In this document: positions 9,849 to 22,996 of the stretch, piece after piece
How positions within the stretch are numbered: the stretch's first letter is position 1
How the letters are laid out: each line of letters starts with the position of its first letter
Origin: Proteromonas lacertae
Taxonomy: Eukaryota; Sar; Bigyra; Opalinata; Proteromonadidae
DNA: 53,432 bases
Direction: 5' to 3'
Assembly: GCA_002245135.1 (NCBI GenBank)
Contig: NGBS01000921.1
Coordinates: 1 to 53,432, forward strand
The notes under the pieces: generated by a model
The model's input: the letters and a program-made list of their open reading frames with translations, nothing else
What the model was told of the DNA's origin: nothing
The model's database searches: none
Translations under genes and position numbers: made by a program

Positions 9849-12800
9849 ATGTCTGAATATGTTATTACAAAAATACCACTGTCAGAATCTCGAAGTGATC
9901 AAATTACATATGTATAACCTTTTTATATATCCATTAGATGTCTTCAATTACAGATTTTGAAACAGATTTTATAGATAAGCATTATAGAGTGTATAATACA
10001 GAAAGTCACTTCTGTATATCGACAATAAAACACAAAAGAAGTCTTGCACAAGTTTCATCAAAAGAAAGAACAAGAGAAGTAAATATTATATAATTATCAA
10101 TATTAGCATCTTCAGCAATGGTTTTATCCTGTTATAAATGCATTATATAATTTACATGAGAATGGGCTTTGTCACACTAGTGTGAAAGCTACAAACATAT
10201 TTGAGAGTGAAAATGGTTATATTTTATCTGATGTTGGTAAATATTACTTTTATAACAACAAAACTCTCAAAGAAAAAGGATTTAAAATACCAGAAGAAAT
10301 GATAGAAAGAAAAAGTGTTTGTTTTGAATATAAGAAAGATAATGAGATGTTGGGAGATTTATTAGAAGAATATATTATTTATAGTGAAATAGAAAATAAA
10401 GAAGATTATAATGGAATAATGAAAGAGTTAAAAGAGAGTAAAAATGATTTAGATTTATTGAATTTATTACATAAATATCAATCAATATTTCCAAAACCAT
10501 CAATCACTGTAGAAACAATCTTAAGAAGAGAATTTTACAAATTGGGTTATTTCGAATATCCTGTGATAGATAATATATCAATATCAAAATATCTTGAAAT
10601 CATAAAAAATGATATTGATGAAGAAGTAAAATACTATTTGAGTGTTTGTTTATTAAATTCAATCTCAATGAGTATATTTGTTTATTTATTTAATGTTATT
10701 AGATGAAGAAAGAAGAATAGAAATAAGTGATGAGGAATTTGTTGAATTAAAAGAAATATTCTATAAAGAGATTAAGAGAAACAATAAGAATGGATTAAAA
10801 GAATTATCAACTCCAATAAACAGAGAAATATTTGAAGAAGTATTTAAAGATAGAAATACAGAAGAAATCAATTTAAAGAAAAGTATATTTTCTATTATTG
10901 TTATAGAGATTCCATCCCTTTCAAAATATGAATGGGTTTTATTTTCAATAATATTAAGTTGTTTTGAAAATGTGAAAATATTGAATTTGGGAAGTAATTC
11001 TATAAAAATAATGAATACCAAACACATAATTCAAGGAATTCGACACTATAGTTATTTAAAGGAATTATCACTGTATAGTATATTATTTATATTATTGTTG
11101 TTATTAAAAAGGTATGTTGTTTATATACAACTCACTAAAGATTTTGTCTAATATAGTAAAAGAAAATCAAAATTTGGAGAATTTGGATATGAGAGGTATT
11201 AGAAATGTTTATTATCATTTCTTCCCAACTAAAAAATGGGAAGATGGAATAAAACAGGTTTTAGAAGATTGTCCAAATCTGACATATCTTAATATGAAAT
11301 GTATAATAATCAATATATTCTTCATTTAGATAATATTCTATCCCATTTAGATAAATCATTTGGTATTTTAGATGGAATAAAAAGAATGACTAAACTGAAG
11401 AAAATAAATTGTAGTTGTATTTTGATATAATACTATATATAGGGAATTATTTTGATGTTCCAGATGAATATGATTGTAGCAAAATGTATGATGAAGGCAT
11501 AGAGAAAAATGGGAATATATTGAGTAAAAATGATCTTAACAATCGAAATATTATCATAAATACAGGAAAATATGTAAGTGGATTGATAGAAAAATTATTT
11601 AACTTAAGAATTTTCAAATTGAAATGTATTTATTTTCTTTTATAATAATTAAATAGCTTGTACAATAACAGATAATATAATGATAGAAATATGTAAATCG
11701 TTGAATCAGTTATCTCAATTAGAAGAATTGAATTTAGAAGATAATAAATTAACTGAAAAATCAATGTATGAATTAGGAGAATGTATTTATGAAATGAGAG
11801 AATTGAGAGTATTGAATATTAGTTGTATTTTTTTGATTATCAGTATTTTAATAGATAATAGAATAAATGATAATGGAACATGTATTCTTTTTCAAAATTT
11901 CGAAAATGAAATAATCTCACCAAAATTAAATGAAATAATTATAAACAAAAATAAGATTCATTGTGAAGGGTTTTATCATTTTTTATTTTTTATTAGAAAA
12001 TACAAATCAATAACCAAATTATCTGTTAATTTTTCAAAGTGATATAGATAAAAACAATGAAATAGATATTGCTCTATTTAAAGAATCGATGAATTATCTG
12101 AAACAACTAAATAATATAGAAGAATTAACAATTTCAAGTATATCAAATAATCATTTGTATTGTAGACACCCGAATGGGTGATTCAGGAATCAAGATATTT
12201 TCTAATGTAATGAAATATTTACCAAAACTAAAATCACTTGATATTTCTTGTATATTCATAGTTGATATGTATATTATAGATACAATGATAAAATCAGATG
12301 GTTTATGTAAATTAATAAATGAGATAAGCCATAACTGTAAGAATATAGAATCGTTGTTAATAGAAGGGAATGAAATCTGTAATGAATTAGTTATAGAATT
12401 TACTAGGTTTCTATTATCAAATTTACAACTAAAGAAACTCAGTCTATCATGTATTAATTAATGATTTTATATTTTTTATTATTAGGGAATAAATTAGATA
12501 AAATCCATAGTTATGCTTTAGCAGAAGCATTTAAAAATCTTTCAAATCTTGAAGAATTCTCAGTAGATAATATAAAATATTCTCAAAATGTTCTGAAAAC
12601 ACTGTTTATATATTTGAAACAGAATAAAAAGATGAAAAAACTAACAATTGAATGTATATTATTATTTTTTATTAATTGATATTGAATAGATTGTGATTTT
12701 GATAAAAGTATGATTTTAGAGTGTGTTGAATCATTGAAACAATTTAATGATTTAAAAGAACTTACTCTTGTAGTTTGTAATATTAGATCAAAATTGATGC

Positions 12801-13400
12801 TTTATTTAAAAGATGGATTGAAAAATCTTTACAAATTAGAAATGTTAGATTTATCATGTATAAAATATTATTAATAAATTCTATTGTTTAGATAATCACA
12901 TAAATTCTGATGGAATTAATTATTTATGTGATTGTTTTGATTCACTTCAAAATCTCCTAAAACTGAAAATGGATTATAACTTATTTGGATTTACTGGAAT
13001 AAATACACTTACTAAAAATATTGGGAAATTATTAATTTTGAGAAGTTTATATATTTCAGGTAATAATTTTGGTGAAGAAGGGTTATTAGAAATACTTGAT
13101 GTTTGTGAAATTGATCATAGAAAGGCAATTCAATATTTTAATAAATACTTATATAGTAATTGTGTTGAAAAAAATCTTGATAAAATTGTGTATTTAATAA
13201 AAGGAGAAGATAGAGGAAGAAAAGCATGGTATTATTTAGAAATGGATATGTGTGATAAAAAAAAGTTTATTGCTGCAGCATACAGTGTTAATCTAAATAT
13301 AGATGATTATGGAATGGTGATATGTTCAGCTTATGGAGAGAATCCTCCTCAAGATATCAAAGATAAAATCCATCAATATTATGCATATGTTATTGATTAA
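9849..13400 (+). CDS. Pseudokinase-LRR protein with one exon per repeat
   Basis: About 1050 residues in 14 exons. Thirteen introns of 26-36 nt lie at 9912-9937, 10079-10106, 10672-10702, 11078-11111, 11301-11329, 11417-11442, 11626-11656, 11825-11854, 12138-12165, 12250-12279, 12451-12485, 12654-12689 and 12858-12891. The N-terminus keeps a kinase C-lobe outline: LHENGLCHTSVKATNIF stands where HRDxKxxN should be, and LSDVG replaces DFG, with almost no N-lobe, so it should be inactive. From about 11000 onward come RI-type LRRs such as LNISYNRINDNG. The last 90 residues (GRKAWYYLEMDMCDKK region) form a unique C-terminal domain. The spliced length has one surplus base, located near 12035. Likely an intracellular scaffold or sensor (inference). 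Confidence 0.7.
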
Positions 13401-13689
13401 AATATTCTATTTTCTATATTGTTTATACCAAACTCATTTGATCTATATTACATATATCTGTAAACGCATTTAAGAAGAAAGCACCATATTTTATTTATGA
13501 AAAATAGTATAGAATTGTATTTAGACTTTTTTTGGTGAAAATTATGTTATACTGCAATTATACGGTATGAGCCTAAAAAATAAATAAGACACAAGAGAAA
13601 AAAGTAAAAAGGCAGAAAAGGACAAAGGAAGGAACAAAACGTAAAAGTAAGTCCTTTACCAAACTGAGAATCTAAAAACTCAAATTAGT
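13401..13689. other. Intergenic, purine-rich spacer
   Basis: No gene recognised. 13570-13650 is a purine-rich stretch (AAATAAGACACAAGAG and similar) upstream of the hypothetical gene beginning near 13690. Confidence 0.5.
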
Positions 13690-14437
13690 TAGTATAATTC
13701 GAAGTGATATATCAATCTGTCGAAGTAGTGAACAATCAATAGATTTGGTATATGGTGATTTATTGAAAGACTATGATAATGATTTAGATAGATGTCCATA
13801 TCGATTTGCTAAATATGATTTATGTGAAAGTGATTTTCTAAAGAAGCGATTTAATATAAGTGGAATTAACAAATGGTCATGGATATGGAATAGTGTTAAT
13901 CAGTAGTGTATTTGATAATGTATAAATATATTATTATTATATATAATAAAATAGAATGATTGGAAGCCATTTATAAATGTATTAAATGAATATCGAAATC
14001 GTGTTCGAGATAAAACAACTCCTCAAATCTTAATAGTGAATAGTGTTCCATTAGGAACAGTTGGTTATAGTAAAAAGTTATGTGCATATTGTGAAAATAA
14101 TAAATTCAATAATAAAAACAAGAAAGATGTAACAACAGGAGCAAGTGATTATAATATTCGATCAAGTGCTTGTAGTCGTTGTCATGTGATAGAGAATGCA
14201 GCTGGTGAGTTATTATGTGATGGAAATGCTTATGTTTGTGTAATGAAACCTATAAATCGATATACATTGAGTGTATTGAGTGAAAGATGGTTTAAACAAG
14301 ATTTGGGGAATAGTTTAATAAGTAGTTTTGGTGAGATAGAAGGAGATGCTCGTTATGGTTTGAGATTAGGAATGACGAAAGATAATGTGATAAAAGAATT
14401 AGAGAAATGTTTGGAATTAGGTCGAGCTGGGATATAA
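13690..14437 (+). CDS. Hypothetical protein with Cys pairs, gene model incomplete
   Basis: Two protein-like stretches are visible. The first, about 13700-13915, reads RSSEQSIDLVYGDLLKDYDN and ends at a TAG. The second opens after a probable 35-nt intron ending in AAAATAG near 13952, reads NDWKPFINVLNEYRNRVRDK and continues to the stop at 14437. The second part has CAYC near 14080 and CSRC near 14170, which could hold one zinc ion. Linking the two parts needs either an atypical donor or a frame break near 13910. No ATG is evident at the 5' end. I do not recognise the family; it may be a fragment of a larger lost gene. Confidence 0.4.
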
Positions 14438-14691
14438 CAATCAAGAGATGTAATAGAACAATAATTTTAATAGCTAATTTAATGGAATAAGCTGAAATAT
14501 TATGTACATTGGTTGGAATAGATTTTGTGAATTGAATAAACATTATATAGTATTATTATTATGAATATTATTACATATATTGTGTTTTATGTAATTATAA
14601 AAAATACAAAATGAATACACCAAATACATGTATTGAAGGTGAATATTTGCATTTTCTCTAATATTCATCAGAATTACTTTCTCTCTGCAGT

Positions 14692-16079
14692 ATGTCTCAC
14701 ATTTTTAAGAATGTATATGATGAAATGGTAGAAGATATAATTGAAAGAAAGAAATATGGTTTTGAAGATGATTATGAGTTTCAACATATGAAGAAAGACA
14801 CAGTGTGTGTTGATAGTGAAAACATATCAATGTATTTCCAAAATGCATGGTGTGTTCCTGCAGTTAGTCTTGATTTAAAAGGGAGATTTGAGGAATTGAA
14901 AGAAATCATTAAAGAAGAGAAATATGATGTGATTGTATTTGTAGAAGTATGGGTTCAAAGTTTCCGTGAAGAATTAATCAAAGAATGTGAAAATAATAAT
15001 TACCATCACTACAGCTTTGGAAGTGGAATAGGAATGCCCTTTTGGAAATATAACAATGGAAGTGGGATGATGATATTTTCAAAATTAAAAATTGCTAATT
15101 GTAAACATCATAAATATTCTGTTAATGGAATTCCACATAAATTACAACATAGTGATTATTTAGGTGGTAAAGGAGTAGGATTGTGTCGGTTAATGACAAG
15201 TGATAATAAATCAATTGATTTATATGTAACACATTTACATTCTTGTTATGAAAGTGATCATAAAGACTATTTAGGTGTCAGAAGTCTTCAAATGTATGAG
15301 TTATGTGAGTTTATTAAAGATACTCACCATCCAAATTCTTTATGTTTGTTATTAGGAGATTTGAATACTGGTGATGGTGAATTACCTTTTGAATTATTGA
15401 AAAGTAGTTTTAATGATTTAAAAGATAGTTGGTTAGAATATAATAAAGATAAAAGTATATAATTATAATTATCATCATTTATTGTTCTATAGAAATTGAT
15501 GATATATCAGGTTTCACATTTGATTGCATTGATAATACCTATAGAGATGTAAAAGAATCTCCTCAAAGATTAGATTACATATTTTATAGGAATAATCATC
15601 GCAATAATTGGTTATTGAAAGATTGTAAGATAGAAAAGAAATATTGTAGAAATGGTAAATCATTGAGCGATCATTTTGGTTTGAGTGTAAAATTTGAATA
15701 TGAAAAAATTCATGAAATAGAGAAACATAAAATATGTTCAGTAGATGATAGTTTAATTTTAAGTGAAAATGAAGATGAAAGTAATGAAGTTGAAGAAAAG
15801 AAATTATTAAAAAAAGTGAAAGAAGTTATAGAGAATGAAATACAAATCCAAAATGATTATTATAAATCAAATATGAGAAATGGAATATTCATTTATTTCA
15901 TTTCATTGTTATTGGTTGTGTTATGTGGAAATTATTTAAACAAATTTATATTGTTGATTCTATATTTATCTTCAATATACAGTATTTATATGATAGTATA
16001 TAGTTCATTGATATTAGAGAATGATATTCGACAATATCGAGAAGTAATTAATCAATTGAATATTAAGCTTATAGGATAA
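14692..16079 (+). CDS. Neutral sphingomyelinase (SMPD2-like)
   Basis: A 449-residue membrane phosphodiesterase that should cleave sphingomyelin or related lipids to ceramide and a head group. One 38-nt intron (15455-15492) leaves a clean frame. Endonuclease/exonuclease/phosphatase-fold motifs occur in order: MYFQNAWCVP (Asn for Mg), VIVFVEVW (catalytic Glu), SGMMIFSK, VTHLHSCY, LLGDLNTGD (Asp-x-Asn), RLDYIFYR and LSDHFGLSV (catalytic Asp-His). After an acidic linker, residues about 390-435 hold two hydrophobic spans, the arrangement known from SMPD2, placing it in ER or Golgi membranes with the catalytic domain cytosolic. All catalytic residues appear present. A phospholipase C acting on lysolipids is the main alternative. 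Confidence 0.85.
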
Positions 16080-16353
16080 AATATATTATAAATATATATA
16101 TTAAACATAAATACACTTATATGAAACTGTTTGTTGTATATTGAGAATTAAAGAATATAATATACTACCTTAATTACTAAGTATGCTTAGACTCAACACA
16201 TCTATCTTTTATATTTAGCAATTTCATATATTGCTTGGACATGACTATTTTCAATAAGTTATGCTAATATATACTACTATTCATTCTATTGAATTAATAA
16301 ATATCAAACCATAGTCAAGCCTATACTCATTTCAATTAATTTTCTGCTTGAAC
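16080..16353. other. Intergenic upstream of kinase-pseudokinase-LRR gene
   Basis: AT-rich spacer with no credible coding frame; it should hold the 3' end signal of the sphingomyelinase gene and the promoter of the next gene. No specific element was recognised. Confidence 0.5.
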
Positions 16354-19300
16354 ATGTATTCCAAAGAAATAAAAATAGTATATCCTGATACAGATGAAGT
16401 TATTCAATTTGTAGGTAAAGGTGCATATGGTAAAGTGTGTTTAGTAAAACATGATAATGAAATTCAAGCTAGAAAAGAAGTAAGAAACGATAAAAACAGT
16501 GGAATTAGCGTGGATTCTTTTATTTATGAAATAGATTTATTGAAAGAGTTGAAACACAAAAATGTTGTGAAACTAGAAGACTCTTATATTGATACCAACA
16601 ATTGTGTTATTTATATTTATACCAAATATTATGAGAAAGGTGATTTATATGATATTATACACCGAAAAAGAGTAATGAATGGAATCTTTTCAAAAGCTGT
16701 ATAAACCTATAGTGTTTTATTGTTCAATAGGAAATATATAGTTATATGAAAGATTTAATAAATGGATTGAAGTATATTCACAGTAAAAGAATAATTCATA
16801 GAGATTTAAAACCAGGAAATATTTTGGTTGGTGATGATAATGAATTAATAATAAGCGATTTTGGATTAGGTTTAGATAATAAGATAATAGATTTTGATTT
16901 AAGAGGAACTCCAAATTATATAGCTCCTGAATTATGGAATGTGCAACCTCCTCCATATTCTGAAGAAAGTGATATATTTGCTTTGGGTTGTATTTTATAT
17001 GAAATATACACATTAAACATAGCTTATAATGGAAATAATACAAAAGCAATTGTGGAAAAAATAATAAGTGAAAAGGAAATGAAATTTGAAGGGTTAAGAG
17101 ATGAAAGAATAGAGTTAATCGAATACTTAATAAAAAGGATGTTAGAAAAAGATCCATATGAAAGAATAAAAATGAATGAAATAGAAGAAAAAATCAATTT
17201 GCTTTCATTTACAATAACACATCAAAAGCAAGCAATTCTTGAATTACATCCTCAATTAACTGTACATAATCCACCTATTCTTTCTTCAAATAGTCATTCT
17301 ATCTCAATTAAACATAATTCATCAACAACAGCTTTTATTAGTTATATAAATGAAATTGATTATGAATCTCTAACAGTAATTTTATATCTAAATGATGGTT
17401 ATTTAGATGAAAAAAGTATTAAAGATATAAGTGAAATGAGTGAAGAAGAATTCAATCAATTTTGGAATGATGATTATTTATTTGTATTATATATATATAT
17501 TAATGTTGTGCTGATAGATATTATTCCCCACAATTAATCAAGATAATCCTCCATTTACATTAGAAGATTCAAAAACTCTAAAATCAAATAAAGACAAGTT
17601 TTTACCATACTTAATCAAGTTATTTGGTTTGCTTATGAAAAGATATGAAAATGTTAGAAAAGATGAATTATTCATATTGGAATTATATATACTGTTTAAA
17701 GAGAAAATGGATGAAGTATTATTGATGAATTCTTTTGTTGATGATATATTGTTCTCTTTATTACCGTTTTATACTAAAGTATTTCAGCAACTTTATTTTG
17801 AATAGATTACAGAAAAAGTGGAAAAGTCTATAAATGAAGAAGATATGAAAGTTCAACATGATAATGATAAAGAAATGGTAAAAGTAATAAATGTGTGTAA
17901 AATAAAAGAAAAGAGAATATTAGATTACTATGAGAAGAATTCACTGTTGAATGAGTGGTCTTTATCCTTCATCTGTACATCTGAAATGTTTCAATTGAAG
18001 AATAATGATGAATATATGATACTTTCAAGAGATTTTTATGAAACAGATTTAAAAGAGATGATTGTGAGTAAATCCTTATCAAGAAGTGATATTTGTAATG
18101 TAATATCTTCATTATGTAATATTTTGGTGATTTTAAGTGAATGTGATTTAGCTGTAAACAATTTGAAGAGTTCAAATGTTGTATATGAAGAGGAAAATGA
18201 TAATCTAAAGCTATGTGATTTATATTTGTATTTATTAAGAAATGAAGATGATGTGAGAGTATATGGTATGTGCTTTAAAAGCCCTGAAGAGTTGAATGAA
18301 TTAGAATGTAATGATAAAAGTGTGATTTGGTCAATTGGCTGTATATTATATGAAATGATTTATAAGAAGTTACCATTTAATGAAGATGATAATATGATCA
18401 AAACTATGAATAATATTATGAATTGTAAGTACAGTTTAGATATAGAATGTGATGATTTAATGAAAGAGATGATAGAAAAGATGTTGAAAGTGAAGAGTGA
18501 GGATAGAATGAGTTTGAAAGAGGTAAAAAGAGAGATGACCAAAGTGAATGTAATATTAAAAGATGAAGATAATAGTTTAATGTTATGTAAAGAAAGAATA
18601 GAAATGTTTTTAAATTGTGATTTTATAATAGGAATATCTCCATTAAATGTTGTTTTAGTCTATTACCTCCAATATAATAAATGGGAAGATGTTAAAGATC
18701 GATGCATTGAATCATACAACAGAAAATATAATAAAAGATTGTTATGGGTATTATTAATGATTAAGTTATGTAAGGATGATGATTCGTTAAAACACAAATT
18801 AATGTATCAAATTCATCATCAATGTGACAGATATGTAGAATCTTGTTTAGATGAAATGCTATTTAATATTAATGCAAGAAAAGACGGAATAATCACTGTT
18901 GATTCTAAATGTATATGTGTTTGTGAAAAAGGTATTAGTTATTTCTTCAGATTATTAAATCTAATCAATCCAACAAAACTCAGATTTAGTATATTTTTTT
19001 AGTAGTTTTTATTTGTTTAGATTATATTAATATTCTAATTCAGCATCAACCGTTATTTGGAGAAAGTTTCTCACAATTATCATATCTTCAAGAATTGGAA
19101 TTATCAAAATGTAATCTTACTTCTAACTTCATTGAATCTTTTATTCAATCAATTCCATTCATGAAATTGAAGTTTATTAATCTTCAATGTATTATCAATA
19201 ATCTGTTGTTACTTGTATAGGTAATCCTGTTGGTGCAAAAGGATTGAAATTGTTACTTCCATATTTACAATTATTAATCAACAGTAAAAATGAATTGAAT

Positions 19301-20997
19301 CTTAGAGAAATGAATTTAAATGATGAATCAATGATATTATTATCAGAAGAATTATATAAATATCCAAATATTAATACAATAACTATTGTAGAGAATTATA
19401 ATATTCATTCAAAAGGATTAAAAGAATTGTTTTCAGTATTTCCAATTCATAAAATATACTTTTATTCTTATGTAAGCAATGCAGAATTGATTAGCTATAT
19501 CAATCTAAATGGTTTAGATATTGATGATGATATTTTCATCTCATTCGTTTCGTTAGGATCAGACATATTTAGATACATAGAATCTATTGATGTGAGTAGT
19601 ATTATTTTATATTTTTTCTAGTTGTTTAGATAATAAACTTTCATTTGAAAGTGTAAAAATGTTAATTAACAATTTATCTTCTTTTTCAAGTATTAAAAAA
19701 CTTCATTTGAATGGAAATGAAATAGGAGATGAAGGAATGAAAATCTTATCTCCACACATTCATTTACTAGAATATGGCTATGGAGTAAATTGTTCAAGTA
19801 TAATTATTTTAATTTGTTATATAATAGAAATGGAATTATCTTCAAAAGGATTAAAATATTTATTGGATGGTTTAAAACAAATGAATAAAATTATTGTAAT
19901 ACTTGATGTGAGTGACAATCGTATAGATGAAAATGGAATAGAGTATTTAGTGAAATATATTGATGAAAATGACAATATTCAAAAGATGTTTATTTATAGT
20001 ATATATGTTTAATTTTTATTTAATAGATAATCCAATTGGAAATATTGGATTCTCATTATTATTAAATAAGGTAGAAATTCTTATAAATACATACTATCCA
20101 AATGAAATTAATTTGAGTAATGCTTCAATAAATGATGAAAGTGTAATGGAATTAACAGATAAAATAAGCTCAATTAGACTATGTAAAAGAATAAACCTAA
20201 TAGGAAATATTATCAGAATGAATGGATTAAAATCTGTTTGTGAAAAATCATTAGAAAATGAAGATTATCCATTTATTGAAATGAATAATTCTTCATGGAC
20301 AAACGAAGAATTGGAGTATTACTTGAATTATTGTGTTAAAAAGATGAGAAATAAAAATGATAGATGGTTTGATTTCTCCAGTATGATATGAAATCTATAT
20401 ATTTTATATATAATGAAATAGATTTGAATATTAATGATTCTTATATTACATTAGTAAAGCAGATTGATTATAAATTTCTTGATATATCCAACAATAAAAT
20501 AACTTCTAAAGGATTAAAAGAATTAACAGATTGTTTACCAAAATATATAAAACATATTTTAATATTCAATAACCCAATAGGAGATGAAGGAGTAGAAATA
20601 ATATGTAAATATTTTCATTTGTTTGTTAATGAAAATCTGTTATTAAATATATCAAGTATTTTAATATATAATATGATTTTTGCTGTGAATAGATATTGGA
20701 ATGAGTGAAAATGGATTAATAACGCTAATGGAAAGAGTAAAATGTAGATATCAACCGCTAAAAAAGATTGATATATCAGGAAATGTATTGAATAAAAGAG
20801 AGATGAGGCTAATGACAGAAAACAAAGAAATATTTGAATGTTTGGATGAATTATCAATTACAGTAAATGAGAAAATAGATAAAGAAGAGTTAAAAATGTT
20901 ATTAGAGATATTTTCAACTGTTAATTTAATAAAATTAGATGGGATTTCAGATGAAGAAAAAAAGGAAATGTCAAAGAATTTTTATAATATTGAATAA
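16354..20997 (+). CDS. Kinase-pseudokinase-LRR fusion protein, 1438 aa
   Basis: Eleven exons; introns at 16699-16730, 17484-17517, 17779-17805, 18989-19020, 19189-19220, 19596-19629, 19798-19827, 19999-20026, 20381-20421 and 20656-20692 (27-41 nt) splice to a perfect frame. Residues 1-270 are a complete Ser/Thr kinase of NEK-like type: GKGAYGKV, ARKEV, IIHRDLKPGNIL, SDFGLGL, GTPNYIAPE. A helical linker follows, then a second kinase-like domain (about 470-720) with NLKSSNVV for the catalytic loop and CDLYL for DFG, hence a pseudokinase. The remainder is RI-type LRRs, nearly one per exon. An internal ATG at 17725 matches the start of the two downstream relatives, so a separate shorter gene starting there is possible. 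A kinase regulated by its own pseudokinase and LRRs is the natural reading (inference). Confidence 0.75.
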
Positions 20998-21043
20998 TTA
21001 ATTAAACAGATAAATATATTTGGAAGATTATTATTTGTTTTAT

Positions 21044-22996
21044 TCATTTTTTATCATCATTATTTCCTTTAGTTGTGGAAATATTCCCAAATAAACTTGG
21101 TGTTGTTGTGTTTGATGAATTTGCAAATCCAAACACACTTGATGCTATTTTTGTAGGTTTTCTATTTCCAAATAAGCTTGAGGAAGATGTTGATGTATTA
21201 GAACTTCCAAATATACTTGAATTAGAAGAAGTTGAAGGATTTATATTTCCAAATAAACTTGAAGTAGTAATGGATGTAGTAGAATTACTAAATAAGCTAG
21301 ACATAGATGTAGTGTTTGATGTATTACTATTTCCAAATAAGTTTGATGTATTACTTCCAAACAAACTATTAATTTGACGTTTTACAATTTCTAATTCAAT
21401 TTCAATACTAGTTTTGAATGGATTTCTATAATGTATTGTACATTTCCCATTATACTCTTCTTTTGCTATTCCACTTATTAATCCAGAATAATAATCAATT
21501 GATAAACCTTCTGGTAATTCACAAGTAAAACAAGACGCAAATCCTTTCACTTGTACCATAAATATTGAATTTTCACCAACCGTAAAAGTTGATTTAATTC
21601 TACCATCTGATGAAAGGTCATGATAATTTCTATAAATATTGCCTATTTCTGTTTCTAAAATGTCATAATCACTATCACCATAACACTTATAATTATCAGA
21701 ATATTTTAGTAATAATAATAGTTTAGAATAAAACTGTTCCTGTTTTGATTTATCTTGTATTAGTGAACAATATAATGACATTAATATAAATGCTTCTTTA
21801 CTCTCATCAACTATTTTATTCATACCATATATATCACAGTTATAGCAATATGCTAGATGTTTCGATACTGTTCTTTTGTTTTCTTTGGATAAAGATGAAT
21901 AATCTTTTAATAGAACATGTTTCACTTTCTTTAATAAATTTATGTCAACTATAAGAAGAATATAAGATTAGAACAAGAATGATAATATTAAATACTTAAT
22001 CTCAAATTATAAAATGTCAAATCAGAACAAATCTTTATCAATTCATCAATATTATTATTCTCCATACAACTCTTAATTGATTCTGAGATATAATTTGGAT
22101 TATATAAATCTCTACTTTCTAATCTAGACTTATACTCATGATGAATTGACATAGATGACTCTATCAATTCATTATAACCAACTGGAGGAATAAATTCTAT
22201 ATTCTCTTTTTTAATATAACTCATATTTATCTCTTTCCAGTTTATATGATTTAATATCTCAATTTTCTTTTCGTCAAATCCCAAATCATTATTTTCATCG
22301 TCATTATTATCATCATTTACTTTTCTTTTATTATTCTTTTCGTTATTTAGCCAATAACAGACATTATTAAATAATTCACTTTCATCTTCAATTAATAGAT
22401 CTTCTTGGTTTAGAATATACAATAAACTGTTGTAACTCAATTTCAATATCGTTTCTAATGAATATATTTAAACATCATATATATAAATACTTTCGTTTAA
22501 TAAATCACTAGTCATTTCATTGATTTTTTCTTTTATTAATTCTTGGATTCTTACACAGCATTCAGCTTTTAATATCACATTACAGTTAAGTATATTCACA
22601 AATAAATCAATGTTAAAGTTATCTACTATATAATCGCTGCAATAATCTGTCAAAGTTTTTTCATCATAATATATACACGTTTTTAATAACTCAATCACAT
22701 TCTCATTGTTTATTTCGATTTCTCCATATCCATAATACGTTATTAACATCTTAACACTTTCAATTGTGCATTTTGAATTGAGTAATAATTCACCATTTTC
22801 ATTTAAAGAATCATTCAGTAATTTTGAGAATAGAGAATTTTGAGTACATAACAGACTTTTAACACATTTCAAATCATCTTTGCCTATTTTCAATTTCATA
22901 TCGTCATATCCTTTTTCACTTAACAAGTTTATTATTCTAAAGCAAGCTAAAAAACTAAAAATACCCTGTAGTAGGAACAGATTGCTTGACTTTCAT
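21044..22996 (-). CDS. BTB-BACK-putative Ig protein with FG-repeat tail, 613 aa
   Basis: Four exons; introns 22937-22964 (28 nt), 22455-22490 (36 nt) and 21949-21995 (47 nt) give a clean frame from ATG 22996. Parts in order: a BTB domain (GYDDMKLKIGKDDLKCVKS onward), BACK helices (LKLSYNSLLYILNQEDLLI), an Asn/Asp-rich insert, a helical region, and a putative Ig domain with LPEGLSIDYYSGLISG. The last 110 residues are a low-complexity Ser/Thr/Asn tail with about nine SLFGN-type repeats, the hallmark of phenylalanine-glycine nucleoporins. Tail and fold together suggest a cullin-3-type adaptor that visits nuclear pores or binds transport factors (inference). It is a paralogue of the gene at 7290-9419, with the SPRY-like end replaced. 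Confidence 0.75.

Noticed and set aside
16348-16353. TTG start codon for the kinase-pseudokinase-LRR gene
   Set aside because: An in-frame ATG lies two codons downstream at 16354; several other apparent TTG or GTG starts are likewise explained by upstream exons or a nearby ATG.
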